The notes under the pieces were generated by a model, which worked only from the letters and a program-made list of their open reading frames with translations, was not told where the DNA came from and searched no databases. Below, piece by piece: positions 6,226 to 12,475 of a stretch of 12,475 nt of DNA; position 1 is the first letter of the stretch; each line of letters starts with the position of its first letter. The translations under genes and the position numbers were made by a program. The DNA comes from an uncultured Sutterella sp. (lineage in GTDB: Bacteria; Pseudomonadota; Gammaproteobacteria; Burkholderiales; Burkholderiaceae_F), in assembly GCA_902477615.1 (NCBI GenBank), contig CABSHY010000016.1, positions 1 to 12,475 on the forward strand, written 5' to 3'.

Positions 6226-7671
6226 CTAGGCCCAATAGGGGACGTATTGCATATAGCGTGGCGATGCTTTGGGATCTAAGGGTTTAATTTGCCCCGCTTC
6301 TAGAGTTTCCTTAATCAATCGGGAAATCATCGCTGAGGCAGAATTGGACAAGCCGAATCTTTCGCGCAATGACGTATTTGTTAATCCTTTTCCTTCTTCG
6401 TAGCACATACAGGCATGAAGGTAACATGCCCATTTCTTGTGCTCAGGAGGAATCTGAGCAAAGGGTCGTTTTGTATAAAGCGTAACTCGAGTGATGTCAT
6501 TAATGGTTTCAATGCTTGGCGCCGGTAATTGGAATTTTTCGCACCAATAAGCAATTTTGTCCCAACCGGTTCCCAACTCTTCACATTGGTGCATTCTTCG
6601 CATGAGTGTTGCCAGTTTCTCATTACGAGTGCGGGGAGACATATCAATGATTCGAACAGGGTCGATAAGAGGACACCCTGGGTTGCTAATGACGATTTTC
6701 GTAGCGAATACTTCAATAACGGGACCCGTACCATTGATTGTAAAGTCTTGGTGAATAAGAGCATTGGCAATTGCTTCGCGGATTGCAATTTCAGGATAAG
6801 CAGTTTTTTCTTTGCGCTCTGCTCCTTCAAATACTTCAGTGACAGGAATCACGCCTTTGAGTACGTCAAGAACACGTTGAAACGCGGAGATATAGCCTTC
6901 CTCAAAAGTGATTTCCCTTAACAAAGACAATTTCGTGTCGCTTTGAAAAATGGCTAAGCGAAGCGCTTTTCTGCGTATGTCAGGAAATTCCTGAAAGTCT
7001 CTGGCAAAGAGCAACGCCCCCAATCGAGTAATCGAAAAAAGACCATTATCTTGTTTAAAAATAACGCCGTCATTTTCTAAGTAATTTAAATGCTCGCTGT
7101 AGGATTGGGGTCGCTTTTTTTGGCTTAATACGAAGTATTGGTCATAGTCCAAGAGTTCAGATATTTGAGTCTCCGACAAATCTGATTTGGCTGGAGATTT
7201 TTCATAGTTTGTATTGCGAAGTTTATCCCACAATTGTGCTTCTAAATTAGGGAACTCTCCTAAGCGCTTAGTGTAAGAACCGTTACGAATATAACTTTCT
7301 TTCTTAAAGGAGACAGGGTAGGCCTTGGCTTTGGCAATCGTTAATAACACTAATGCTTTTCCATCGATTTCGAGTTCTTCAAATTCAAATTCAGCATTCT
7401 TACTTAAAAGTTGGCGCAACCATGCGCCTAATTCTTGATTACCACAGGTTTTAGAAAACTCACTAAGACGGGTCCCGATAATTTCATGAGATTTGTCATC
7501 GACTCCCCAAACCATATAAGCCGTTTCACGTTCACAAAGAGCGGCGCCATTGGCTAATGCACTAATATCTTGACCAATCATGTTAGGATCAAAATTACTG
7601 TGTTTAAATTCAACCCATTGTGTTTCGTTGGGAAGAGAAATTATTTCTTGTACTAAGCGAATGTTATCCAT
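6226..7671 (-). CDS. AlbA_2 (Schlafen-like) / HATPase_c_4 putative DNA-binding regulator
   Basis: A 481-residue protein of the COG2865 type. Residues 10-135 resemble the AlbA_2 (formerly AAA_4, Schlafen-shared) domain, with VEFKHS at 20-25 and GQDISALANG at 33-42. Residues 290-375 resemble HATPase_c_4: AIREAIANALIHQDF (296-310, with an N-box-like E299/N303), VISNPG (327-332) and ELGTGWDKI (365-373). The last 75 residues contain a likely winged helix-turn-helix (LTNTSLRERFGLSNSASAMISRLI, about 430-453). Such proteins are annotated as ATP-binding transcriptional regulators, some near defence or mobile loci; no function is established. The ATG is preceded by AGGA 8 nt upstream. The gene interrupts the erpA-anmK neighbourhood, looks more AT-rich than its neighbours, and is bracketed by 11-bp repeats that its C-terminal domain might bind (inference). 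Confidence 0.88.
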   Translation of the reverse strand: MDNIRLVQEIISLPNETQWVEFKHSNFDPNMIGQDISALANGAALCERETAYMVWGVDDKSHEIIGTRLSEFSKTCGNQELGAWLRQLLSKNAEFEFEELEIDGKALVLLTIAKAKAYPVSFKKESYIRNGSYTKRLGEFPNLEAQLWDKLRNTNYEKSPAKSDLSETQISELLDYDQYFVLSQKKRPQSYSEHLNYLENDGVIFKQDNGLFSITRLGALLFARDFQEFPDIRRKALRLAIFQSDTKLSLLREITFEEGYISAFQRVLDVLKGVIPVTEVFEGAERKEKTAYPEIAIREAIANALIHQDFTINGTGPVIEVFATKIVISNPGCPLIDPVRIIDMSPRTRNEKLATLMRRMHQCEELGTGWDKIAYWCEKFQLPAPSIETINDITRVTLYTKRPFAQIPPEHKKWACYLHACMCYEEGKGLTNTSLRERFGLSNSASAMISRLIKETLEAGQIKPLDPKASPRYMQYVPYWA

Positions 7672-7713
7672 GGTTCAAGTCCTAGTTTGAAAGCTATCTT
7701 GGAATCGAGTCAA

Positions 7714-7757
7714 GCAAGTAAGAAGCAAGTAAGAAGCAAGTAGAGGGCAAGTAGGTG
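7714..7757 (+). repeat. 11-bp direct repeat cluster C (4 units) in the AlbA_2 5' region
   Basis: Units begin at 7714, 7725, 7736 and 7747: GCAAGTAAGAA twice, GCAAGTAGAGG, then the degenerate GCAAGTAGGTG. The cluster lies 43 bp before the AlbA_2 start codon, probably within the mRNA leader or the promoter-proximal region. Confidence 0.9.
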
Positions 7758-7835
7758 TGGTCGATATAAAATCCTTTATAAACAATTACTTGTCATTTTC
7801 TTGTTTTCTTTTTCTTAAATTTTATCATAAATTTA
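7758..7835 (-). promoter_or_regulatory. AT-rich block between repeat clusters C and D, likely AlbA_2 promoter region
   Basis: About 78 bp, strongly AT-rich, between the two upstream repeat clusters and pointing toward the AlbA_2 gene. On the - strand it holds possible -10-like words (TATGAT and TAAAAT, from + strand ATCATA and ATTTTA), but no convincing -35 at proper spacing. It is therefore named a promoter region only because of its position. Confidence 0.35.
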
Positions 7836-7901
7836 GCAAGTGAGAAGCAAGTAAGAAGCAAGTGACAAGCAAGTGAAAAGCAAGTGGCAGGCAAGTAAGA
7901 A
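7836..7901 (+). repeat. 11-bp direct repeat cluster D (6 units) between AlbA_2 and anmK
   Basis: Six uninterrupted units begin at 7836, 7847, 7858, 7869, 7880 and 7891: GCAAGTGAGAA, GCAAGTAAGAA, GCAAGTGACAA, GCAAGTGAAAA, GCAAGTGGCAG, GCAAGTAAGAA. This is the longest and most regular array in the window. It begins 29 bp beyond the anmK stop codon, and no anmK terminator is visible in the gap. Confidence 0.93.
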
Positions 7902-7930
7902 TGGCTAGACAAAAAGGTGGCAACGAAATG

Positions 7931-9022
7931 TCAGTGCGCCGGATAAAGCGCCCCTAAAATACGAGGCCCTTTTGCGTGAGTGACGGCAGGAAGATTACCG
8001 GCATTTCTTACTAAGAAACAGTGAGCCAACCAAGCAAAAGCCATGGACTCCACATGCATGGGATGCACACCCAAGACTTCCGTTGTTTTGACGTTAAACC
8101 CTGCTTCTTCTAGGTCACTGAGAATGAGGGGATTAAAAGCCCCGCCCCCACAGATAAAGAGGTCTTTGATATTGGGTGACGATTGAGCAATCGCTTCACC
8201 AATGCCCATCGTTGTGAGTTTAACGAGCGTACGTTCAACGTCTTCAGGTGCTAAACCATCAATTGCAGGATAACGTTTTCTTATCCACTCTAAATGGAAA
8301 TACTCGCGGCCCGTGCTTTTGGGCGGTTGGCGGGTGAAATAGGGATCGGTAAAAAGAGCGTCTAAAAGCGCCTGATTAATTTTACCCGTTGCAGCCCACG
8401 CTCCATCCCGATCAAAAGGCATCCCTTTGTGTTGCATGCACCACGTATCTAAAAGCGTATTGCCTGGGCCACAGTCAAAACCCGTGACGGCCTCGTCAGT
8501 TAAAAAGCTCACATTGGCAATGCCACCGATGTTAACAATGGCGCGCGGAGTGTCTCCTGCAAAAATCGCTTGATGAAAAGCTGGTACCAGAGGGGCGCCT
8601 TCGCCGCCTGCTGCCATATCACGAGAGCGAAAGTCCGCGATGACGTCGATTCCCGTGAGTTCTGCCACCAAAGCAGGGTTATTGAGTTGAACGGTGAAAT
8701 GCTCTTGCGGACAATGACGAATCGTTTGGCCGTGAACACCAATGGCATCAATATCGTTTGAAGTGAGTTGAAGCGTCTTCAAAAGCTTTTGCGTGACTTC
8801 GGCATAGACATGTGCCAATCGAATCCCTGTCGCTCCCATTCGTTCGATTTCATTTTCGCCGGGCTTTAAAAGGGCTTCGAGGTCTTTTTTTAAAGAAGCG
8901 TCAAAGGCAAGATTGCTGTGACCCAAGAATTGGATTTTGTCATCTTCAAATGCGCAAGCCACGGCATCGGCACCATCAAGGCTTGTGCCTGACATGATGC
9001 CGATACAAATCTTGGAACTCAT
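7931..9022 (-). CDS. anmK: Anhydro-N-acetylmuramic acid kinase AnmK
   Basis: A 363-residue sugar kinase of the usual AnmK length. It opens with GIMSGTSLDGADAVAC (8-23), the phosphate-binding signature. DFRSRDMAAGGEGAPLVP (130-147), VNIGGIAN (163-170) and GFDCGPGNTLLD (181-192, with D183 as the expected catalytic base) follow. LFICGGGAFN (288-297) lies near the C-terminus. AnmK opens and phosphorylates 1,6-anhydro-MurNAc released from peptidoglycan, giving MurNAc-6-phosphate for cell-wall recycling. It starts 4 nt after the stop of the M23 peptidase gene with only a weak ribosome-binding site, so translational coupling is likely. Pairing a wall hydrolase with a recycling kinase is a functional fit. 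Confidence 0.96.
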   Translation of the reverse strand: MSSKICIGIMSGTSLDGADAVACAFEDDKIQFLGHSNLAFDASLKKDLEALLKPGENEIERMGATGIRLAHVYAEVTQKLLKTLQLTSNDIDAIGVHGQTIRHCPQEHFTVQLNNPALVAELTGIDVIADFRSRDMAAGGEGAPLVPAFHQAIFAGDTPRAIVNIGGIANVSFLTDEAVTGFDCGPGNTLLDTWCMQHKGMPFDRDGAWAATGKINQALLDALFTDPYFTRQPPKSTGREYFHLEWIRKRYPAIDGLAPEDVERTLVKLTTMGIGEAIAQSSPNIKDLFICGGGAFNPLILSDLEEAGFNVKTTEVLGVHPMHVESMAFAWLAHCFLVRNAGNLPAVTHAKGPRILGALYPAH

Positions 9023-9026
9023 GGCG

Positions 9027-10502
9027 CTATTGAGCCTTGGTGGGAGCCTTCGAAGGCGTGTTTTCTGTTGTGATCACAACGCTGGCCTTCGGTTGAGGCT
9101 TAACCGATTGAATTCGGTTGATTAACGATAAACGCGTCGTGAGCGGTCGAGCTTGCGCTAAGAGATCGTAGAGCTCTTCGTTCGTTAAACGGTCTTTGTC
9201 CGGGAACTTCACCTTTAACGGGTTAATCTGACGATCGTTCATGCGAAGTTCATAGTGCAAGTGAGGGCCGGTTGCTAACCCTGTCGAACCGACATAACCA
9301 ATCACATCACCTTTTCTCACTTTTTTGCCAACGACCATGCCATCGGCAATCTTGGACATGTGAGCATAAAGCGATGTGCGATCACTGTCGTGCGTGATGA
9401 TCAAGTAGTGACCGTAACCGTCGTGGTCAAAGCGACGACGCGTGATTTCACCGTCAGCGGCAGCGTAAATCTTATTGCCCTTGGCAGCACCGAAGTCAGT
9501 ACCCAAGTGCGGACGCAAAATACCGGTCACCGGGTGGCGACGCATCGGCATAAAGCTTGACGTTACACGAGCGCCATCAACCGGCACACGAATAAAGGCC
9601 ATTTGTGTCGTTTCGCCGTCAAGACCATAGAAACCACCATCTTGTGTGCCGTCATCGGCCCAGAAGGTTTCCATCGTTTGGCCTTGATGGGTAAGTGCTA
9701 AAGCAAGAATCTTGCCATTGCGCACAAAGTCACCATCCATGAACTTGCGCTCGTAAATCAAGCGGAATTCGTCACCGTTACCCAATTGGAAACCGGCCTT
9801 AAATTTGCGTTCAAACGCTTGCATGATTTGAGCGGTGACGTTTTCAGGTAAACCTGCTTCAGTAGCCGCATCCCAAAGGGTGGTTTTTACAACGCCACCG
9901 GCCATGGTTTGACGCGTTTCGTAGGCAAAGGTATTGGAATTAATGACAAACTTTCCGCCGTGTTGTGCGATGGAGACAACATTGTCCTTTTGATCACGTT
10001 GGCGAGCTTCTAGGAAAATCTTCATCGATTGAAGTTTTTTATCCTGAGAAACTTTAGCCTGAACGTAGACACCTTCACGGGGGTTTGATAAGGCAGAGGC
10101 TTGAGGTTGTTGACGAACAAACCGTAAAGCTTCTTTGTCATCGATATCTAAGCGCGAGAAAATGGAACCCAACGTATCGTTACGACGAATGACGGTCGTG
10201 TGCGTAGCAAAAGCACGGGTGGTCGTCACCTGCGTGATACGATCGGCAATGGCAGGCATCGGAATCGTTGTTTCGATGGTGCGCTGAGACGCACGTGCCA
10301 AATATTCTTCATCATCGGGGCCTAATGTGTAAGCGGCAATCCCGACAGAAATAGGTAAAACCGTAAAGAGGCCACCCAAGGCTGCACGGCGATAGGGGCT
10401 GCGAATAACCGCCAGCCACGTCTGTGCCATGGCTCGAAGGGTAGCAAAAACCCCTAAACCAATCGTGCGAAGATTCTTAGCTAAGACACTTGGAGCAGAC
10501 AT
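9027..10502 (-). CDS. Membrane-anchored M23 (LytM-type) peptidoglycan endopeptidase
   Basis: A 491-residue protein. A cytoplasmic N-terminus with basic residues precedes one hydrophobic segment (about 41-61), followed by a periplasmic part. Residues 100-150 (VIRRNDTLGSIFSRLDI) resemble the OapA/LysM-like region found in MepM and Csd3 relatives. The catalytic M23 domain covers about 305-435: H332 and D336 in HLGTDFG, H381 in LYAHMSK, and the zinc HxH at 414-416 in GPHLHYE, all present. Such enzymes cleave stem-peptide crosslinks during wall growth. A proline/lysine-rich tail of about 30 residues follows. Upstream is a divergent region shared with tyrS; downstream it is coupled to anmK. The ATG at 10502 has no good ribosome-binding site, so a slightly later start cannot be excluded. 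Confidence 0.93.
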   Translation of the reverse strand: MSAPSVLAKNLRTIGLGVFATLRAMAQTWLAVIRSPYRRAALGGLFTVLPISVGIAAYTLGPDDEEYLARASQRTIETTIPMPAIADRITQVTTTRAFATHTTVIRRNDTLGSIFSRLDIDDKEALRFVRQQPQASALSNPREGVYVQAKVSQDKKLQSMKIFLEARQRDQKDNVVSIAQHGGKFVINSNTFAYETRQTMAGGVVKTTLWDAATEAGLPENVTAQIMQAFERKFKAGFQLGNGDEFRLIYERKFMDGDFVRNGKILALALTHQGQTMETFWADDGTQDGGFYGLDGETTQMAFIRVPVDGARVTSSFMPMRRHPVTGILRPHLGTDFGAAKGNKIYAAADGEITRRRFDHDGYGHYLIITHDSDRTSLYAHMSKIADGMVVGKKVRKGDVIGYVGSTGLATGPHLHYELRMNDRQINPLKVKFPDKDRLTNEELYDLLAQARPLTTRLSLINRIQSVKPQPKASVVITTENTPSKAPTKAQ

Positions 10503-10531
10503 TGACAGCTTGGATAGACTACAATAAGTCG

Positions 10532-10567
10532 TTACGGTAAAAGAAGATGAGGCGTATTTTACCTTAA
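10532..10567. promoter_or_regulatory. Inverted repeat in the M23 / tyrS divergent intergenic region
   Basis: TTACGGTAAAA (10532-10542) and TTTTACCTTAA (10557-10567) form an 11-bp inverted repeat with one mismatch and a 14-bp spacer. It sits in the 135-bp gap that must hold promoters for both the M23 gene and tyrS. It could be an operator or a leader stem-loop. I could not fix -35/-10 pairs with confidence for either gene. Confidence 0.35.
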
Positions 10568-10637
10568 ATATAGGATTTCGCCCGCTTTTATCTTTTTTAT
10601 GGCTTTGATTTTTTTGTAAAAGTTTTTCGAGGTTGTG

Positions 10638-11876
10638 ATGAGCGAATCTGAAAAGAAATTTCCTGTGACCCCTGAGGTGAAGGAAGCGTTGGCAACGATC
10701 AAGCGTGGCGTTGATACGTTATTGGTCGAAAGCGATTTTGAACAAAAGCTTGCCCGCTCCATGGCCACGGGCGTGCCGTTGCGCTGCAAGTTGGGCTTAG
10801 ACCCTACGGCACCGGACATCCACATCGGTCACACGGTGGTGTTAAACAAGTTGCGTCAATTGCAAGATTTGGGCCACACGGTCATTTTCTTGATCGGTGA
10901 CTTTACGGCTGCCATCGGCGACCCCTCCGGTCGTAACGTGACGCGCCCGCCCTTGTCCCGTGAGCAAATTGAAATTAACGCCAAGACCTATTTGGATCAA
11001 GCCAGTTTGATTTTGGACCGCGAGAAGACCGAAATTCGTTACAACTCCGAATGGTCTGACAAGATGTCGGCAACGGACATGATCCGTTTAGCATCTCGTT
11101 ACACTTTGGCTCGTTTGCTTGAGCGTGATGACTTCGCTAAGCGTTACGCAGAAAACGCTCCGATTGCCATGCACGAACTTCTCTATCCCTTGATGCAAGG
11201 CTACGATAGTGTTGCCTTGAAGGCCGATTTGGAATTGGGTGGCTCTGACCAACGCTTTAACCTTTTGGTCGGTCGTGAATTGCAACGTCAATACGATCAA
11301 GAAGCCCAATGCATTTTGACGATGCCCTTGTTGGTGGGCTTAGATGGCGTCAATAAGATGAGTAAGTCTAAGCACAACTACATCGGTATCACGGACGCTC
11401 CGAACGATATGTTCGGTAAGGTGATGTCCGTGTCCGACTCCTTGATGTGGGACTGGTACGACTTGTTGAGCCTTCGCAGTAACGCTGAACTCACGCAATT
11501 GAAGAAGGAATGCAGCGAAGGCCGCAATCCGCGTGATGCCAAGGTGATGTTGGCTAAGGAAATCGTGACGCGCTTCCATGATGTTGCAGCTGCTGACGCC
11601 GCCGAAGTCGAATTTAACAATCGCTTCCGTGGTGGTGAAATGCCTTCTGACATTGAAGAAGTGACGGTAGCTTCTGATGGCGGTGAAATCGGTATCGGCA
11701 AATTGATTAAAGAAGCCGGTCTTTGCCCGTCTGTGAGTGAAGCTAACCGTAACATTGATCAAAAGGCTGTTCGTATTGATGGTGAACGCATTGATGATCG
11801 CGGTTTGAAGTTGGCAGCCGGCACCTACGTTTTGCAGGTAGGCAAGCGTAAGTGGGCTAAGGTGACGGTTCGCTAA
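10638..11876 (+). CDS. tyrS: Tyrosyl-tRNA synthetase (KMSKS type)
   Basis: A 412-residue class I aminoacyl-tRNA synthetase. The catalytic core has the HIGH motif at 62-65 within GLDPTAPDIHIGHTVVLNKL, AAIGDPSGRN (91-100), and KMSKS at 240-244. A C-terminal S4 RNA-binding domain covers about 350-410 (LIKEAGLCPSVSEANRNI onward). KMSKS rather than KFGKT, and the overall length, place it with the TyrZ-like bacterial group rather than E. coli TyrS. It charges tRNA-Tyr in the cytoplasm. An in-frame GTG lies directly before the ATG, but GAGG (10629-10632) is 5 nt before the ATG and only 2 nt before the GTG, so the ATG is chosen. A strong terminator follows. Confidence 0.96.
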   Translation: MSESEKKFPVTPEVKEALATIKRGVDTLLVESDFEQKLARSMATGVPLRCKLGLDPTAPDIHIGHTVVLNKLRQLQDLGHTVIFLIGDFTAAIGDPSGRNVTRPPLSREQIEINAKTYLDQASLILDREKTEIRYNSEWSDKMSATDMIRLASRYTLARLLERDDFAKRYAENAPIAMHELLYPLMQGYDSVALKADLELGGSDQRFNLLVGRELQRQYDQEAQCILTMPLLVGLDGVNKMSKSKHNYIGITDAPNDMFGKVMSVSDSLMWDWYDLLSLRSNAELTQLKKECSEGRNPRDAKVMLAKEIVTRFHDVAAADAAEVEFNNRFRGGEMPSDIEEVTVASDGGEIGIGKLIKEAGLCPSVSEANRNIDQKAVRIDGERIDDRGLKLAAGTYVLQVGKRKWAKVTVR

Positions 11877-11896
11877 TTTTTCTCGCACCTAAAAAG

Positions 11897-11942
11897 AAAA
11901 GCCAAGACGGTTGCCTGAAGTTGCTGCCTCTTGGCTTTTTTT
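11897..11942 (+). terminator. Rho-independent terminator of tyrS
   Basis: AAAAGCCAAGA (11897-11907) pairs with TCTTGGCTTTT (11929-11939), an 11-bp stem with a 21-nt loop, and runs into seven T residues (11936-11942). It begins 20 nt after the tyrS stop. The ribosome-binding site of dtd follows directly, so dtd needs read-through or a start close to this element. Confidence 0.85.
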
Positions 11943-11958
11943 CTAAAAGGACGTTTTA

Positions 11959-12396
11959 ATGATTGGATTATTGCAACGCGTAAGCGAAGCCCGAGTGACG
12001 GTGGATGGAAAGGTCATTGGCGAAGTCAGTAAAGGGCTTTTGGTTTTGGTCTGCGCACAACGCGAAGATACGGAAGAAAATGCCGAGAAACTTGCTAAGA
12101 AAATTTTGGCGTATCGCATTTTTGAAGACGAAAACGGCAAAATGAATAAGAGCATCTCTGACGTTGGTGGTGAACTCTTGGTGGTTTCACAGTTTACGTT
12201 GGCAGCTGACACTTCCCGTGGTTTGCGTCCGAGTTTTACGCCGGCAGCCGCCCCCGATGTGGGAGAGCGCTTGTATGAACATTTTGTGAGTGCTGTTCGT
12301 CAGTCGCCCTTGAAGGTTGAAACGGGGGAATTTGGCGCTCACATGCAAGTGGGGCTCGTTAATGACGGGCCGGTAACGATTTGGTTGGAAGTTTAG
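11959..12396 (+). CDS. dtd: D-aminoacyl-tRNA deacylase Dtd
   Basis: A 145-residue protein of standard DTD length. It starts MIGLLQRVSEARVTV, carries the SQFTLAA motif (77-83) that lines the active site, and has NDGPVT (135-140), whose Gly-Pro pair enforces rejection of L-amino acids in the dimer. It hydrolyses D-aminoacyl-tRNAs, including D-Tyr-tRNA made by mistake by tyrosyl-tRNA synthetase, which fits its place just after tyrS. AAAAGGA (11945-11951) is 7 nt before the ATG. The stop overlaps the ribosome-binding site of the next gene. Confidence 0.97.
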   Translation: MIGLLQRVSEARVTVDGKVIGEVSKGLLVLVCAQREDTEENAEKLAKKILAYRIFEDENGKMNKSISDVGGELLVVSQFTLAADTSRGLRPSFTPAAAPDVGERLYEHFVSAVRQSPLKVETGEFGAHMQVGLVNDGPVTIWLEV

Positions 12397-12406
12397 GAGA
12401 GCCGTT

Positions 12407-12475
12407 ATGAAGTTAATGAGTCATGATTTTGAACACGGTCAGTGGATTCCGCCCGAATGCGCTTATGGTCGTTTA
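12407..12475 (+). CDS. YbhB/YbcL (PEBP-like) family protein, N-terminal fragment
   Basis: Twenty-three codons before the window ends: MKLMSHDFEHGQWIPPECAY and then GRL. The pattern SxDFxxGxxIPxxxAxG is typical of the start of bacterial Raf-kinase-inhibitor-like YbhB/YbcL proteins of the phosphatidylethanolamine-binding fold, whose bacterial role is poorly known. AGGAGA (12395-12400) lies 6 nt before the ATG and begins within the dtd stop codon, so it probably shares the dtd transcript. With so little sequence the assignment is provisional. Confidence 0.7.
   Translation, partial: MKLMSHDFEHGQWIPPECAYGRL

Noticed and set aside
6529..6921. 130-codon frame on the + strand antisense to the AlbA_2 gene
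   Set aside because: No ribosome-binding site or domain; it overlaps the conserved HATPase_c_4 region of the real gene.
7836..7901. Possible CRISPR array
   Set aside because: The repeat unit is only 11 bp, units are directly adjacent with no spacers, and no cas gene is present.
9257..9267. GCAAGTGAGGG inside the M23 gene as a further repeat unit
   Set aside because: A single isolated copy within conserved coding sequence (the HLHYE region), with no neighbouring unit; chance match. A similar GCAAGT occurs once in tyrS.
10559..10825. 88-codon frame on the - strand across the start of tyrS
   Set aside because: It is antisense to the conserved tyrS N-terminus, has no family features, and its composition follows the opposite gene.
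11340..11888. 182-codon frame on the - strand antisense to tyrS
   Set aside because: Long only because of tyrS codon use; no recognisable domain, and tyrS on the other strand has complete synthetase motifs.

Overview
The window reads as a chromosomal segment of a moderate-GC betaproteobacterium. The run erpA / anmK / M23 peptidase / divergent tyrS / dtd, together with miaB-phoH-ybeY, is typical of Burkholderiales. The lower GC and many AT-rich gaps fit the gut-associated Sutterellaceae (Sutterella or Parasutterella) better than Burkholderia. This is an inference from gene content and order, not a database match.

Layout: (1) 1-1640, + strand: tail of miaB, then phoH and ybeY, packed as an RNA-metabolism operon and closed by a compact hairpin at about 1650-1680. 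(2) 1706-3265, - strand: a hipB-hipA type toxin-antitoxin module with overlapping genes, a plausible promoter, and two palindromic operators whose centres lie 30 bp apart. (3) 3248-5474, - strand: a class II histone-deacetylase-like amidohydrolase followed by a UMF1-type MFS transporter, 13 nt apart. (4) 5553-6061, + strand: erpA with a clear promoter (perfect -10), an inverted repeat over its -35/spacer, and a terminator. (5) 6094-7901: a Schlafen-like AlbA_2/HATPase_c_4 gene on the - strand, bracketed on both sides by clusters of an 11-bp direct repeat (core GCAAGT; 3+3 units downstream, 4+6 upstream). This is the most unusual part of the window. (6) 7931-10502, - strand: a membrane-anchored M23 endopeptidase and anmK, 4 nt apart, both linked to peptidoglycan turnover. 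(7) 10638-12475, + strand: tyrS (KMSKS-type TyrRS), a strong terminator, dtd, and the first 23 codons of a YbhB/YbcL (PEBP-like) gene.

How the genes work together: the housekeeping blocks cover tRNA modification and ribosome maturation (miaB, phoH, ybeY), Fe-S delivery (erpA), cell-wall recycling and remodelling (anmK, M23), and tyrosyl-tRNA charging plus removal of D-aminoacyl-tRNA (tyrS, dtd). Two accessory modules sit between them. The hipBA pair lies where corC/lnt genes often follow ybeY, and the repeat-flanked AlbA_2 gene lies between erpA and anmK. The AlbA_2 locus is the best candidate for an undescribed system. Its regularly phased 11-bp repeats bracket AT-rich blocks on each side of one gene, which resembles an iteron or centromere-like DNA-binding array, probably read by the gene's own product.
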